A DNA stretch of 9,506 nt from an uncultured Carnobacterium sp. (GCA_937923125.1 CALALK010000038.1:1-9506), one strand, 5' to 3'. Counted from the stretch's first letter, positions 1 through 6,518 are shown. The notes: generated by a model from the letters alone, not told the origin. Program-made: numbers and translations.

Positions 1-95
1 CAAAGCTGATTAAAATACCTGCACTATCCAAATATTCAAGATTTTGACAACATAGATACAAGATAGAAGAAACAATGCTCCATAAAAAAGCTAAG

Positions 96-279
96 AAGAT
101 AGACGAGTCTTTTTGTTTATTGAAAGAATAGTGGGGAATAGCATTGAATGTGAATTAGCTGGAGTTAGGAATTGATTCCTTACTCCAGCTTTGAAGCTTC
201 AAAGGTGCAAGACCAAGGCTTGCACCGCTGCCCCACTATGACTCTTTCAATAAAAAACAAAAAGACGCAAGTCTATCTT
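96..279. repeat. Large branched inverted-repeat element (structured RNA or MITE-like)
   Basis: The two ends form a long interrupted stem of 39 base pairs. 96-104 pairs with 271-279, 107-115 with 258-266, 116-127 with 243-254, and 128-136 with 231-239. Each block is perfectly complementary. The interruptions are almost all on the right arm (240-242, 255-257, 267-270). The enclosed 94 nt fold into further hairpins: 157-171 with 176-190 (one T-T mismatch), the self-complementary 191-202 (TTGAAGCTTCAA), and 204-211 with 219-226 (8 perfect pairs, 7-nt loop). No transposase, obvious target duplication or clear promoter is visible. A T-run lies just outside the left arm when read on the minus strand (84-89). 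That fits a leftward transcript ending there, but the strand is not settled. A non-coding RNA or a non-autonomous dispersed repeat are both possible. The pairing itself is certain. Confidence 0.75.
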
Positions 280-326
280 TTCTAATTTAATAGAGCAGTT
301 AATTCTTTTTAACGTATTTATGTCAC

Positions 327-360
327 AAAAAAGCTCCTAGCACCAATTGGTACCAGGAGC
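327..360 (-). terminator. Intrinsic terminator of the amino-acid transporter operon
   Basis: Read on the minus strand, a 12-bp stem (349-360 with 333-344, including two G-U pairs) closes an AATT loop and is followed directly by six U (327-332). It lies 11 nt beyond the stop codon of the ATPase gene. This is a textbook rho-independent terminator. Confidence 0.93.
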
Positions 361-370
361 AGTGTTGATT

Positions 371-1102
371 TTAATGTAAGACTTTGTTTAAGAAGTTTTG
401 AGTACGTTCGTTTTGTGGGTTACCAAACACTTCTTCAGGAGTTCCTTCTTCGATGATATAACCACCATCCATGAAGATAACGCGATCGCTAACCTCACGC
501 GCAAATCCCATCTCGTGTGTTACCACAACCATCGTCATCCCTTCTTTAGCTAGGTTTTGCATTACTTCTAATACATCCCCAACCATCTCAGGGTCGAGTG
601 CTGAAGTTGGTTCATCGAATAATAACATCTTCGGTTTCATTGCAAGCGCACGGGCAATAGCCACACGTTGTTTTTGACCACCTGAAAGAGATTTAGGAGA
701 GACATCCGCTTTATCGGCAAGACCAACCATGCCAAGGAGTTCCATCGCATGTTCAGTTGCAGCTTCTTTCGTCTCACGTCCTAATTCTACAGGAGCTAAA
801 ATGATATTTTCTAGAACGCTTAGGTGAGGGAAGAGGTTGAAGTGTTGGAACACCATTCCGATTTCCTCACGAACTTTATTTAAGTTTGTTTTTTTGTCTG
901 TTAAATCATAGCCATCGATGATGATGTGACCGCTATTGATTTTTTCAAGACGGTTTAAGCAACGAAGGAAAGTGGATTTACCAGAACCTGAAGGCCCGAT
1001 AATACAAACTACTTCGCCTTCCTCAATAGAAAGGTCGATGGATTTTAATACTTCTAAGTCGCCATATTTCTTTTGTAGTTTTTGAACTTCGATAATAGCC
1101 AT
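371..1102 (-). CDS. glnQ: Polar amino-acid (glutamine-type) ABC transporter ATP-binding protein
   Basis: This 243-residue cytoplasmic ATPase powers an amino-acid importer. Visible motifs are Walker [10 protein letters not shown] (36-44), Q-loop glutamine 86, the ABC signature LSGGQ (139-143), Walker B LLFDE (160-164) and the switch histidine 196. Sequence and length match the GlnQ/HisP polar amino-acid class. A longer reading frame reaches 1186, but the start at 1102 is preferred. It has an AAAGGA ribosome binding site (1113-1119), gives the usual MAIIEV N-terminus, and shares the A of its ATG with the TAA stop of the upstream permease gene, which implies translational coupling. A strong terminator follows. 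Family assignment is firm; glutamine as substrate is inferred from the fused binding domain next door. Confidence 0.95.
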   Translation of the reverse strand: MAIIEVQKLQKKYGDLEVLKSIDLSIEEGEVVCIIGPSGSGKSTFLRCLNRLEKINSGHIIIDGYDLTDKKTNLNKVREEIGMVFQHFNLFPHLSVLENIILAPVELGRETKEAATEHAMELLGMVGLADKADVSPKSLSGGQKQRVAIARALAMKPKMLLFDEPTSALDPEMVGDVLEVMQNLAKEGMTMVVVTHEMGFAREVSDRVIFMDGGYIIEEGTPEEVFGNPQNERTQNFLNKVLH

Positions 1103-2538
1103 TATTTTAAATTCCTTTCTAAGTGAGCTGATAGTTTCGTTAATAGAACGATCACGATTAAGTACATCACGCCGACAATTAACCACATTTGACTTGATTG
1201 TAAGTTACGAGCGATGATGACTTTACCTGTTTGTGTTAATTCGGCAATACCGATAATTGAAAGGATAGAAGTATCTTTCAATGTGATGACGAATTGGTTA
1301 ATGAATGAAGGAACCATAATGCGAATCGCTTGCGGTAAGATTACTTTACGCATGCTCTTTGAATATGGAAGACCTAAACTCATGCAGGCTTCGTATTGAC
1401 CTTTATCAACAGCTTGGATACCACCACGAATAATCTCTGCGATATAAGCGGAAGCGTTCAAGCTGAGGGTGATGACACCTGCTACGAATGGTTGCATCGT
1501 AATTTCAAATGCTTGTGGAATTCCAAAGTAAATGAAGAATGTTAAAACGATTAGTGGAACACCACGGATAATGTCAATGTAAAATCCTGCGATAGCCTGT
1601 ACAATATTGTTTTGGCTTGTCTTCATTAAACCGAAGATAATACCGATTAAACTTGCGAAGATTAAAGCAACAACGGTTAAGACAATTGTATTCCATAAAC
1701 CAGTTGCAAGAGTGTGCCAGTTTGTTTTGATTAAACCTAGAATGCTTGTTGCTTCAGTGTTTTCGCTAGCATTCGTTGTGTATTTGTTGATGATTTCATC
1801 ATACTTACCGCTTTCTTTTAGTTTTTTCAAACCGTTGTTGAAAGCAGTGATGAATTCAGCATTGTTACCTTTATTGACAGCAACACCATATTCCGTTTTG
1901 TTTTCGTTATGGTCTGTCATTTTTAAGGATAGGTTGTTCGTTTTGATTGAGTAGGCAAGAACAGGATAGTCTTCGAATAAAGCGTCACTGTTTCCTACCA
2001 TTACATCTTGATACATACTAGATGAATCTTCGAATGTTGTTGTTGTAAAACCATACTTACTCTTAATAGATTCTGCGTAAGTAGCGCTTTGTGTTCCTAA
2101 TTTAACAGCAACTTTTTTACCTTGTAAATCAGAAAGGCTTGTGATGTCAGAGTTTTTAGAAACTCCCATCCCGATTCCGCTGTCATAGTAACTATCTGTG
2201 AAGTCAAATTTTTGTTTACGTTCATCCGTAATACCCATTCCGGCCATCACAGCATCTACTTGACCAGATTCTAATGCTTGAACGGCAGCATTGAAGCCAA
2301 GTGGTTTGAATTCTACTTCGAAGCCTTCAGCCTCTGCGATACTCTTCATTAATTCAATATCAATTCCGACGTATTCACCATTTGTATCTTGGTATTCAAA
2401 TGGAGCGAATGTAATATCTGTTGCGATTACATATTTTTTAGTTTCTGCTTTAACAGAACTTGTCGGAGAAACGAGGGATAGAAGAGTCATCAATAGAGTG
2501 ACTAGAACAGCTCCCAAGCTTAATTTCTTAATGTTCAT
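1102..2538 (-). CDS. glnP: Amino-acid ABC transporter, substrate-binding domain fused to permease
   Basis: A 478-residue protein carries both the extracellular receptor and the membrane channel of an amino-acid importer. Residues 1-31 look like a signal peptide ending in VKA, without a lipobox cysteine. Residues about 33-260 form one family-3 solute-binding domain, with the ligand-contact region DITFAPFEY, the TDERK motif and an acidic hinge region (FEDYP). From about 275 to the end comes a HisM-type permease with several membrane segments and the EAA coupling loop (383-403, EACMSLG...LPQA), followed by [10 protein letters not shown] typical of amino-acid permeases. This arrangement is known from GlnP-like proteins of lactic acid bacteria, where some members have two binding domains; here there is one. 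A GGAGGA ribosome binding site (2545-2550) supports the start. Glutamine or another polar amino acid is the likely substrate, which the sequence alone does not prove. Confidence 0.94.
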   Translation of the reverse strand: MNIKKLSLGAVLVTLLMTLLSLVSPTSSVKAETKKYVIATDITFAPFEYQDTNGEYVGIDIELMKSIAEAEGFEVEFKPLGFNAAVQALESGQVDAVMAGMGITDERKQKFDFTDSYYDSGIGMGVSKNSDITSLSDLQGKKVAVKLGTQSATYAESIKSKYGFTTTTFEDSSSMYQDVMVGNSDALFEDYPVLAYSIKTNNLSLKMTDHNENKTEYGVAVNKGNNAEFITAFNNGLKKLKESGKYDEIINKYTTNASENTEATSILGLIKTNWHTLATGLWNTIVLTVVALIFASLIGIIFGLMKTSQNNIVQAIAGFYIDIIRGVPLIVLTFFIYFGIPQAFEITMQPFVAGVITLSLNASAYIAEIIRGGIQAVDKGQYEACMSLGLPYSKSMRKVILPQAIRIMVPSFINQFVITLKDTSILSIIGIAELTQTGKVIIARNLQSSQMWLIVGVMYLIVIVLLTKLSAHLERNLK

Positions 2539-2557
2539 ACATATTCCTCCAAATCTA

Positions 2558-2571
2558 CCTTACGTATAAGG
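2558..2571. promoter_or_regulatory. Short palindrome at the transporter transcription start
   Basis: CCTTA and TAAGG arms (5 bp) flank CGTA, just downstream of the -10 box and spanning the expected transcription start near 2572. It could be an operator or a small hairpin at the 5' end of the mRNA. It is short, so chance occurrence is possible. Confidence 0.3.
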
Positions 2572-2578
2572 TTTTTCT

Positions 2579-2607
2579 ATTATATGGAAGTTTTTCTGAA
2601 AATGCAA
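2579..2607 (-). promoter_or_regulatory. Sigma-A promoter of the glnP-glnQ operon
   Basis: On the minus strand a -35 box TTGCAT (2602-2607) and a perfect -10 box TATAAT (2579-2584) are separated by exactly 17 nt. Transcription would begin near 2572, giving a leader of about 34 nt with a strong ribosome binding site. This is the best-formed leftward promoter in the window. Confidence 0.85.
2590..2604. promoter_or_regulatory. CodY-like box in the transporter promoter
   Basis: The 15-mer with core TTTTCTGAAAAT matches the published CodY consensus AATTTTCWGAAAATT at 12 of 15 positions, missing only at positions 1, 2 and 15. It lies between the -35 and -10 boxes and touches the -35, where a bound repressor would block RNA polymerase. 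CodY senses branched-chain amino acids (and GTP in some species) and commonly represses amino-acid uptake genes in Firmicutes. Binding is inferred from the motif alone. Confidence 0.6.
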
Positions 2608-2616
2608 AAATCTAGT

Positions 2617-2646
2617 CTCATTTCATGTTACATTTTATGACATGAG
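2617..2646. promoter_or_regulatory. Dyad-symmetric site upstream of the transporter promoter
   Basis: Two 10-nt arms, CTCATTTCAT (2617-2626) and ATGACATGAG (2637-2646), are complementary at 9 of 10 positions around a 10-nt centre. Arm centres are 20 nt apart, about two helical turns, and the site lies just upstream of the -35 box. This is the geometry of a dimeric regulator site. The regulator is not identified. Confidence 0.35.
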
Positions 2647-2656
2647 TTTCTGAGTA

Positions 2657-2692
2657 TAAAAAACTCCCTTCTCTCAAGAAAGAGAAGAGAGT
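2657..2692 (-). terminator. Intrinsic terminator after the HAD phosphatase gene
   Basis: On the minus strand a 12-bp stem (2681-2692 with 2663-2674, one G-U pair) with a 6-nt loop is followed by a run of six U (2658-2663, starting at the last stem pair). It lies 5 nt beyond the stop codon of the phosphatase gene and separates the hit operon from the transporter operon. Confidence 0.92.
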
Positions 2693-2697
2693 GATGC

Positions 2698-3570
2698 TTA
2701 TTTTTCTTGTTCAAGGACACGCCAAATGGCTTTTGCCACACCGCCGTTAACATTGGTGTCTGTTACAAAATCAGCAATGGCTTTTACTTCGTCTGGAGCA
2801 TTTCCCATCGCAACACCAATTCCAGCATCACGAATCATTGAAACGTCATTGAAGTTATCGCCAATTCCAAAAACTTCTTTCATCGATAAACCAAGTGTTT
2901 TCGCATAGTGAGCAACAGCGATGCCTTTTTGAGCATCTTTATGATTGATTTCCAAATCAGTATAAAATGCGGAAGTGACCACAAGGTTTGGATGTGCTTG
3001 ATCGATATGTTCACGAACGGGCTTGAAATAAGTAGGCCCGTCATCGTGAGAAACGATAATCTTGAACACTTTAATATCTGGAATCGATAGCACTTCTTCA
3101 GCAGTAGTCACATCGGTTGCCTCTAGAAGGATTTTTAGCTGTCTGATTTCCTCTTTCAATTGTTCAGGCGATAGATTATTTCTTTCAGCCTTTTTTCGTT
3201 CGATCACTTTGTTGATAAAGAGAGCATAGTTTTTTCTAAAGTTTCCTTCAGAAGTCACGAGCTGCCAGTCCAAATCAATCGAATCGAAGTAGTCTAATAG
3301 AGTATAGACGGTATCGTGTGGAATCGTTACTTCCCAAATAATGTCGTGGTTCTTATCGAAAATTTGTGCCCCATTCATGGCGATGACAGGAAGATGCAAT
3401 TCTGCTTGTTCGAGCGCGAGATTGGCTTGAAGATAATCGCGTCCAGTACAAACGATAAAGTGTTTCCCCTGTTTTTGGAGTTTTCGAATCGCTTGAATGT
3501 TGTTTTTATGTACCTCTACGTGGTTCGTGAGGAGAGTACCGTCCATATCCGATGCAAATAATTTAATCAT
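2698..3570 (-). CDS. Cof-type HAD-superfamily phosphatase
   Basis: A 290-residue cytoplasmic phosphatase of HAD subfamily IIB (Cof/YidA type), a group that dephosphorylates sugar phosphates, flavin or pyridoxal phosphates, or similar small molecules. All four HAD motifs are visible: DMDGT with nucleophile D8 and acid/base D10, the threonine of CTGR (T42), the lysine of the KDAQKG stretch (K215), and GIGDNFND (235-242) with the Mg2+ ligands. Between motifs II and III lies the larger alpha/beta cap expected for this subfamily. The start follows a GAGGG ribosome binding site (3578-3582) placed only 12 nt after the stop of the YtxH-like gene, so it is the last gene of the hit operon. A terminator follows. 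The substrate cannot be told from sequence. Confidence 0.92.
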   Translation of the reverse strand: MIKLFASDMDGTLLTNHVEVHKNNIQAIRKLQKQGKHFIVCTGRDYLQANLALEQAELHLPVIAMNGAQIFDKNHDIIWEVTIPHDTVYTLLDYFDSIDLDWQLVTSEGNFRKNYALFINKVIERKKAERNNLSPEQLKEEIRQLKILLEATDVTTAEEVLSIPDIKVFKIIVSHDDGPTYFKPVREHIDQAHPNLVVTSAFYTDLEINHKDAQKGIAVAHYAKTLGLSMKEVFGIGDNFNDVSMIRDAGIGVAMGNAPDEVKAIADFVTDTNVNGGVAKAIWRVLEQEK

Positions 3571-3582
3571 AGGGCAAACCCT

Positions 3583-3915
3583 CTATTTCATTTCTTTAAG
3601 GTGCGTTTGCAATGTTTGAATTTTATCTTGAATCCGTCTGAAGCGTGGTTTATTTTCCAATTGGAATTTTGTGACTTCTTCTTGAATAGAATTCACAACT
3701 TCCATTGTTTGTGGAACAATCACTTCTTGGAGTTCTTTAATGCCTCTTTCAAGAGTGGCTTTACCGGTATTGATGACTGTCACGTCCTGTGTCACTTCTT
3801 GAATTTGTTTAGATAGAATTTCGCGGTTTTCCTTTCCGCTTCTTGGATTGTTTAGTAGGGCAACGGCGCCTCCGATAACACTACCGAAAATAAAACCTTT
3901 TAGAAATTTACTCAT
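3583..3915 (-). CDS. YtxH-family small membrane protein
   Basis: A 110-residue protein with a glycine-rich hydrophobic N-terminal helix (about residues 6-22, FIFGSVIGGAVALL) followed by NPRSGKENR, then a long charged region likely to be helical or coiled coil. This is the YtxH domain layout, found in general-stress-associated proteins of Firmicutes whose molecular role is unknown. In Bacillus subtilis a similar gene (yhaH) also lies close to hit and ecsAB, so the neighbourhood is conserved. The ATG lies 3 nt after the hit stop codon, and its GGAGG ribosome binding site (3924-3928) is inside the end of hit, suggesting coupled translation. The protein is probably membrane-anchored with the helical tail in the cytoplasm; the topology is inferred. 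Confidence 0.85.
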   Translation of the reverse strand: MSKFLKGFIFGSVIGGAVALLNNPRSGKENREILSKQIQEVTQDVTVINTGKATLERGIKELQEVIVPQTMEVVNSIQEEVTKFQLENKPRFRRIQDKIQTLQTHLKEMK

Positions 3916-3918
3916 TGA

Positions 3919-4341
3919 TTATGCCTCCATTTGTTCGCGAATTGACTGCGCGATTTCTGCTAATACTTCTGAACTTGGGTTAGTTGGGTGCCATTTTAAT
4001 CCAAAGCCATCTTCATTTGTATAGCGTGGGATTAAATGGATGTGAGAGTGGAAGACGCTTTGGTAGGCCAACTCCCCGTTATTACTTAAAATGTTTAATC
4101 CTTTAATATCTGGGTTTGATGCTTGAACGGCACGTGCGATTTTAGGAATACGTGCAAATACCGCGCTTGCTAAGTCTTCATCATATTCAAAGATATTTGC
4201 TACGTGTTTCTTCGGAACAACCAGTGTGTGTCCAGGTGTTACTTGCGAAATATCGAGGAACGCAAGTACTACGTCATCTTCATACACAATATGTGCTGGA
4301 ATTTCTTTATTAATAATTTTGTCAAAAATGCAATCTGTCAT
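3919..4341 (-). CDS. hit: HIT-family nucleotide hydrolase/transferase (Hint type)
   Basis: A 140-residue histidine-triad protein of the Hint branch, which hydrolyses nucleoside phosphoramidates and related adenylates. The catalytic triad motif HSHIHLI (H98, H100, H102) is intact, preceded by NNGELAYQS, and the conserved H38 of TPGHTLVVPKKH is present. Bacillus relatives carry a CxxC zinc pair near the N-terminus; here only C4 remains and the second position is aspartate (CIFD), so the zinc site is probably lost. It is the first gene of a leftward operon and is divergent from ecsA, the same arrangement as in Bacillus subtilis. An excellent AAGGAGG ribosome binding site (4349-4355) fixes the start. 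Confidence 0.94.
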   Translation of the reverse strand: MTDCIFDKIINKEIPAHIVYEDDVVLAFLDISQVTPGHTLVVPKKHVANIFEYDEDLASAVFARIPKIARAVQASNPDIKGLNILSNNGELAYQSVFHSHIHLIPRYTNEDGFGLKWHPTNPSSEVLAEIAQSIREQMEA

Positions 4342-4369
4342 GGTGTTTCCTCCTTGAGTTCGTACCTCT

Positions 4370-4378
4370 ATGGTATCA
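4370..4378 (-). promoter_or_regulatory. Probable extended -10 promoter of the hit operon
   Basis: On the minus strand TGATACCAT reads as an extended -10 element (TGn followed by TACCAT, two mismatches to TATAAT). Transcription would start near 4363, about 22 nt before the hit ATG, leaving room for the ribosome binding site. No good -35 box lies 17 nt upstream, which is tolerable for extended -10 promoters. Confidence 0.45.
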
Positions 4379-4463
4379 AAAAATGCTGTAAAATGAAAGG
4401 CTTTCAGGACGGAGAGCTGTTATTTAGTTCTTAGAGGTGAAATTGTTCGAGGGTTCTATACTT

Positions 4464-4486
4464 GAATAAGAAAAGTGCACTTATTC
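4464..4486. promoter_or_regulatory. Inverted repeat upstream of the ecsA promoter
   Basis: GAATAAG (4464-4470) and CTTATTC (4480-4486) are perfect complements around 9 nt. Overlapping this is a second perfect palindrome, AAGTGCACTT (4473-4482). The site ends 8 nt before the ecsA -35 box and has no U-tract, so an operator is more likely than a terminator. It could also act on the divergent hit promoter. Confidence 0.35.
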
Positions 4487-4494
4487 CGCGTCCT

Positions 4495-4523
4495 TTCACA
4501 CTTTTTTGGCTTTATGGTATAAT
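4495..4523 (+). promoter_or_regulatory. Sigma-A promoter of ecsAB
   Basis: A -35 box TTCACA (4495-4500, one mismatch) and a perfect -10 box TATAAT (4518-4523) are spaced by 17 nt. The -10 is also extended (TGG directly before it). Transcription would start near 4530, giving a leader of about 23 nt that contains the AGGAGA ribosome binding site (4541-4546). Confidence 0.85.
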
Positions 4524-4552
4524 AAGGAGAATAGTTAGATAGGAGAATCTAT

Positions 4553-5293
4553 ATGACACTACAATTAAACAAAGTGACTGCAGGATATACGAAAGTTCCT
4601 GTCATTACGGATATTACTTTTGATGTGAATCCAGGAGAAATTTGTGGACTTATCGGGCTGAATGGTGCCGGAAAGAGTACGACGATTAAAACGATTATTG
4701 GGCAACTGACCCCTTTTAGCGGAAGAGTGGAAGTGGAGCAATTAAGCATCCTCGAAAACCAACGTGGCTACCGTCAATCGATTGCGGTCATTCCAGAAAG
4801 TCCAGTTCTTTATGAAGAATTGACGTTTAGAGAGCACATTGAATTTGTGGCTCGTTCATATCATCAAATGAACGAAGAAACAATGAAGCATGCGATGGAA
4901 CTTGTGGAAGCATTCCGTTTAACGAAGCAATTAGACTGGTTCCCAGCGTATTTCTCAAAAGGGATGAAGCAAAAAGTATTAATCGTCTGTGCGTTAATGC
5001 TAGATGTACCCGTCTATGTGGTCGATGAACCATTCTTAGGGCTCGATCCACTAGGGATTCGTACTTTACTTCAAGTCTTAAAAGAGAAGAAAGAAAAGGG
5101 TGCAGCGATTTTAATGTCCACGCACGTATTGGATACTGCTGAGAAGTATTGCGATCGTTTCATCGTATTACACGAAGGAAAAGTGATTGCTCAAGGCGAT
5201 ATCGAAGGCTTACGTGCCACTTCGAATATTGAAGAATCTTCTTTAGAGGAAATCTACTTTGCATTAACGACAGGGGACGATGCCGATGAATAG
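4553..5293 (+). CDS. ecsA: ABC transporter ATP-binding protein EcsA
   Basis: A 246-residue cytoplasmic ATPase that partners the membrane protein EcsB encoded next. Walker A GLNGAGKST (35-43), signature FSKGMKQK (134-141), Walker B VYVVDE (154-159) and switch histidine H191 are present. The usual Q-loop glutamine is replaced in VIPESPVLY (E82 region). The SKGMK signature departs from LSGGQ but is common in this exporter branch. In Bacillus subtilis, loss of EcsA affects protein secretion, competence and intramembrane proteolysis by RasP; the transported substrate is unknown there. The divergent hit gene and the downstream ecsB support orthology. An AGGAGA ribosome binding site lies 6 nt before the ATG. 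Confidence 0.93.
   Translation: MTLQLNKVTAGYTKVPVITDITFDVNPGEICGLIGLNGAGKSTTIKTIIGQLTPFSGRVEVEQLSILENQRGYRQSIAVIPESPVLYEELTFREHIEFVARSYHQMNEETMKHAMELVEAFRLTKQLDWFPAYFSKGMKQKVLIVCALMLDVPVYVVDEPFLGLDPLGIRTLLQVLKEKKEKGAAILMSTHVLDTAEKYCDRFIVLHEGKVIAQGDIEGLRATSNIEESSLEEIYFALTTGDDADE
5272..5278 (+). promoter_or_regulatory. Ribosome binding site that decides the ecsB start
   Basis: AGGGGAC lies inside the end of ecsA. It is only 1 nt from an ATG at 5280, too close to serve it, but 7 nt from the ATG at 5286. This favours the 5286 start, where ATGAATAG also contains the ecsA stop codon. Confidence 0.6.
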
Positions 5294-6518
5294 TGCAGAG
5301 CTTTTTGAGACTCGAGTAAGAAAATATCAAAAGAAAAGCATGAAGTATATGCGTTATGTACTGAATGACCATTTCTTGATTGTTTTATTTTTCTTATTTG
5401 GCTTTATCATGGTGCAATATTCGAGTTGGATTCAATCGATTCGTGTGTTGGAATTACCATTGTTAGGATTGCTTGGAGCTTTACTAGCGAGTGTTCCATT
5501 CTTTGGTGGGGTAGCAACGTTACTCGAACCAGCTGATGGGATCTTTTTATCGGTAGTAGGACAAGACTTTAAGGCGTATTTACAAAAAGCCATTCGTCGA
5601 AGTTGGGTGCTTCCGCTACTCGTGATGTTAGCATCAACTGGAATTGTCTTTCCAATTTTGGCACAAGCCTTTGGAACGAATATGAGTATGTTCGTTAAAT
5701 TATTCCTATTACAAGTGTTCTTTAAAGACTTATTATTCCGTTGTACAAAATACGCTTACCGTGGAGTCCTTCATTTTACATGGATGGAAAAACTCGGTAT
5801 TTACATGATTGCAGTAGCGAACTTCTTTGGAATGTTTTTATGGATTTCTGAAGGTTGGTCAATTGTATTATTAGTTATTCCAGTACTTCTAAGTATCTTT
5901 GTCGAACAATATTATGGAAAAGCAGCGTTTGTGTACCAATTTGATAAAATGATTGAAATGGAATTAGAAAGACAACAACGTATTTATCGTTTATTTGCCT
6001 TATTTGTCGATGTACCAATGTTGCATAAGCCTCACGCACATCGTCGAACTTATCTCGATGGCGTATTGAAGATGCTTGTTGGAAATCAACCTAGTGGGCA
6101 TCGCTATTTAGTAAGTCGTACAGTTATTCGAACAAGCCAGTACATGAGTTTGTTATTACAGCTGGCAGTCGTGAGCTTTGTAGTGGCGTTATTCTCCCAA
6201 CCGTATTATTGGAACTTTATCGTAAACGCGATACTTGTGATGCTTTTAGGCTTCCAACTGGTAGGAGTGATTCAAAGCGCGAATACACAAAATAGTCATT
6301 TTGCTTCTTTAGTGGATAGTAATACTCGACTTAAGGATGATTTATCGGTTCTCATGATGACGATGGTCGCATCCGGTGTTGTACTTGGGATTTCTTCTGC
6401 AATTGGCATGCGCGAATTAATTGTTATAGTAGGAATTGTTTTATATCCGATTTTCGGGATCTTATTCACACAATTTTATTTACGGTATCGATTCCTTAAG
6501 AAGAGAAGAAAAATTTAA
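5286..6518 (+). CDS. ecsB: ABC transporter membrane subunit EcsB
   Basis: A 410-residue polytopic membrane protein, the permease partner of EcsA. Hydrophobic segments cluster at about residues 28-45, 56-78, 106-126, 166-205, 287-325 and 355-400, with a basic hydrophilic middle part (about 215-280) containing FVDVPMLHKPHAHRR, a stretch that resembles the conserved cytoplasmic region of the EcsB family. Length fits the family (about 400). It overlaps ecsA by 8 nt, so translation is probably coupled. An ATG two codons upstream (5280) is possible but poorly spaced from the ribosome binding site. The third Bacillus gene, ecsC, is absent here. The C-terminus is strongly basic (KKRRK), typical of a cytoplasmic end. 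Confidence 0.92.
   Translation: MNSAELFETRVRKYQKKSMKYMRYVLNDHFLIVLFFLFGFIMVQYSSWIQSIRVLELPLLGLLGALLASVPFFGGVATLLEPADGIFLSVVGQDFKAYLQKAIRRSWVLPLLVMLASTGIVFPILAQAFGTNMSMFVKLFLLQVFFKDLLFRCTKYAYRGVLHFTWMEKLGIYMIAVANFFGMFLWISEGWSIVLLVIPVLLSIFVEQYYGKAAFVYQFDKMIEMELERQQRIYRLFALFVDVPMLHKPHAHRRTYLDGVLKMLVGNQPSGHRYLVSRTVIRTSQYMSLLLQLAVVSFVVALFSQPYYWNFIVNAILVMLLGFQLVGVIQSANTQNSHFASLVDSNTRLKDDLSVLMMTMVASGVVLGISSAIGMRELIVIVGIVLYPIFGILFTQFYLRYRFLKKRRKI

Larger units (their letters stand above)
1..370. other. Gene-free region
   Basis: No open reading frame with a convincing start and ribosome binding site is visible on either strand here. The stretch holds a large branched inverted repeat (about 96-279) and the terminator of the leftward transporter operon (327-360), both listed separately. 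In 1-90 I see only AT-rich sequence with a lone consensus -35 hexamer (TTGACA, 44-49) that has no matching -10, and an 18-codon reading frame (75-131) with a weak ribosome binding site. The neighbouring gene to the left lies outside the window. Confidence 0.7.

Noticed and set aside
44..49. Perfect -35 hexamer TTGACA on the plus strand
   Set aside because: No acceptable -10 box lies 16-18 nt downstream (67-72 reads AAGAAA).
75..131. An 18-codon reading frame (MLHKKAKKIDESFCLLKE) entering the left arm of the branched element
   Set aside because: The ribosome binding site is weak and most of the frame lies inside the inverted repeat. The right arm read in reverse gives a similar peptide simply because the arms are complementary. 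Not enough to call a gene.
96..279. 6S RNA, which has a similar length and a long closing stem
   Set aside because: 6S RNA is a rod with a large central bubble. Here the interior is branched with strong hairpins, and I see no conserved 6S features.
96..279. CRISPR array or integron attachment site
   Set aside because: There are no regularly spaced direct repeats, no cas or integrase gene, and only one copy of the structure.
1103..1186. N-terminal extension of the glnQ reading frame by 28 residues
   Set aside because: It overlaps the end of glnP, lacks a ribosome binding site and has no resemblance to the family N-terminus; the start at 1102 is well supported.
3571..3582. Small AGGG/CCCT complement before the HAD gene as a regulatory hairpin
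   Set aside because: Only four base pairs, overlapping the ribosome binding site; too short to support.
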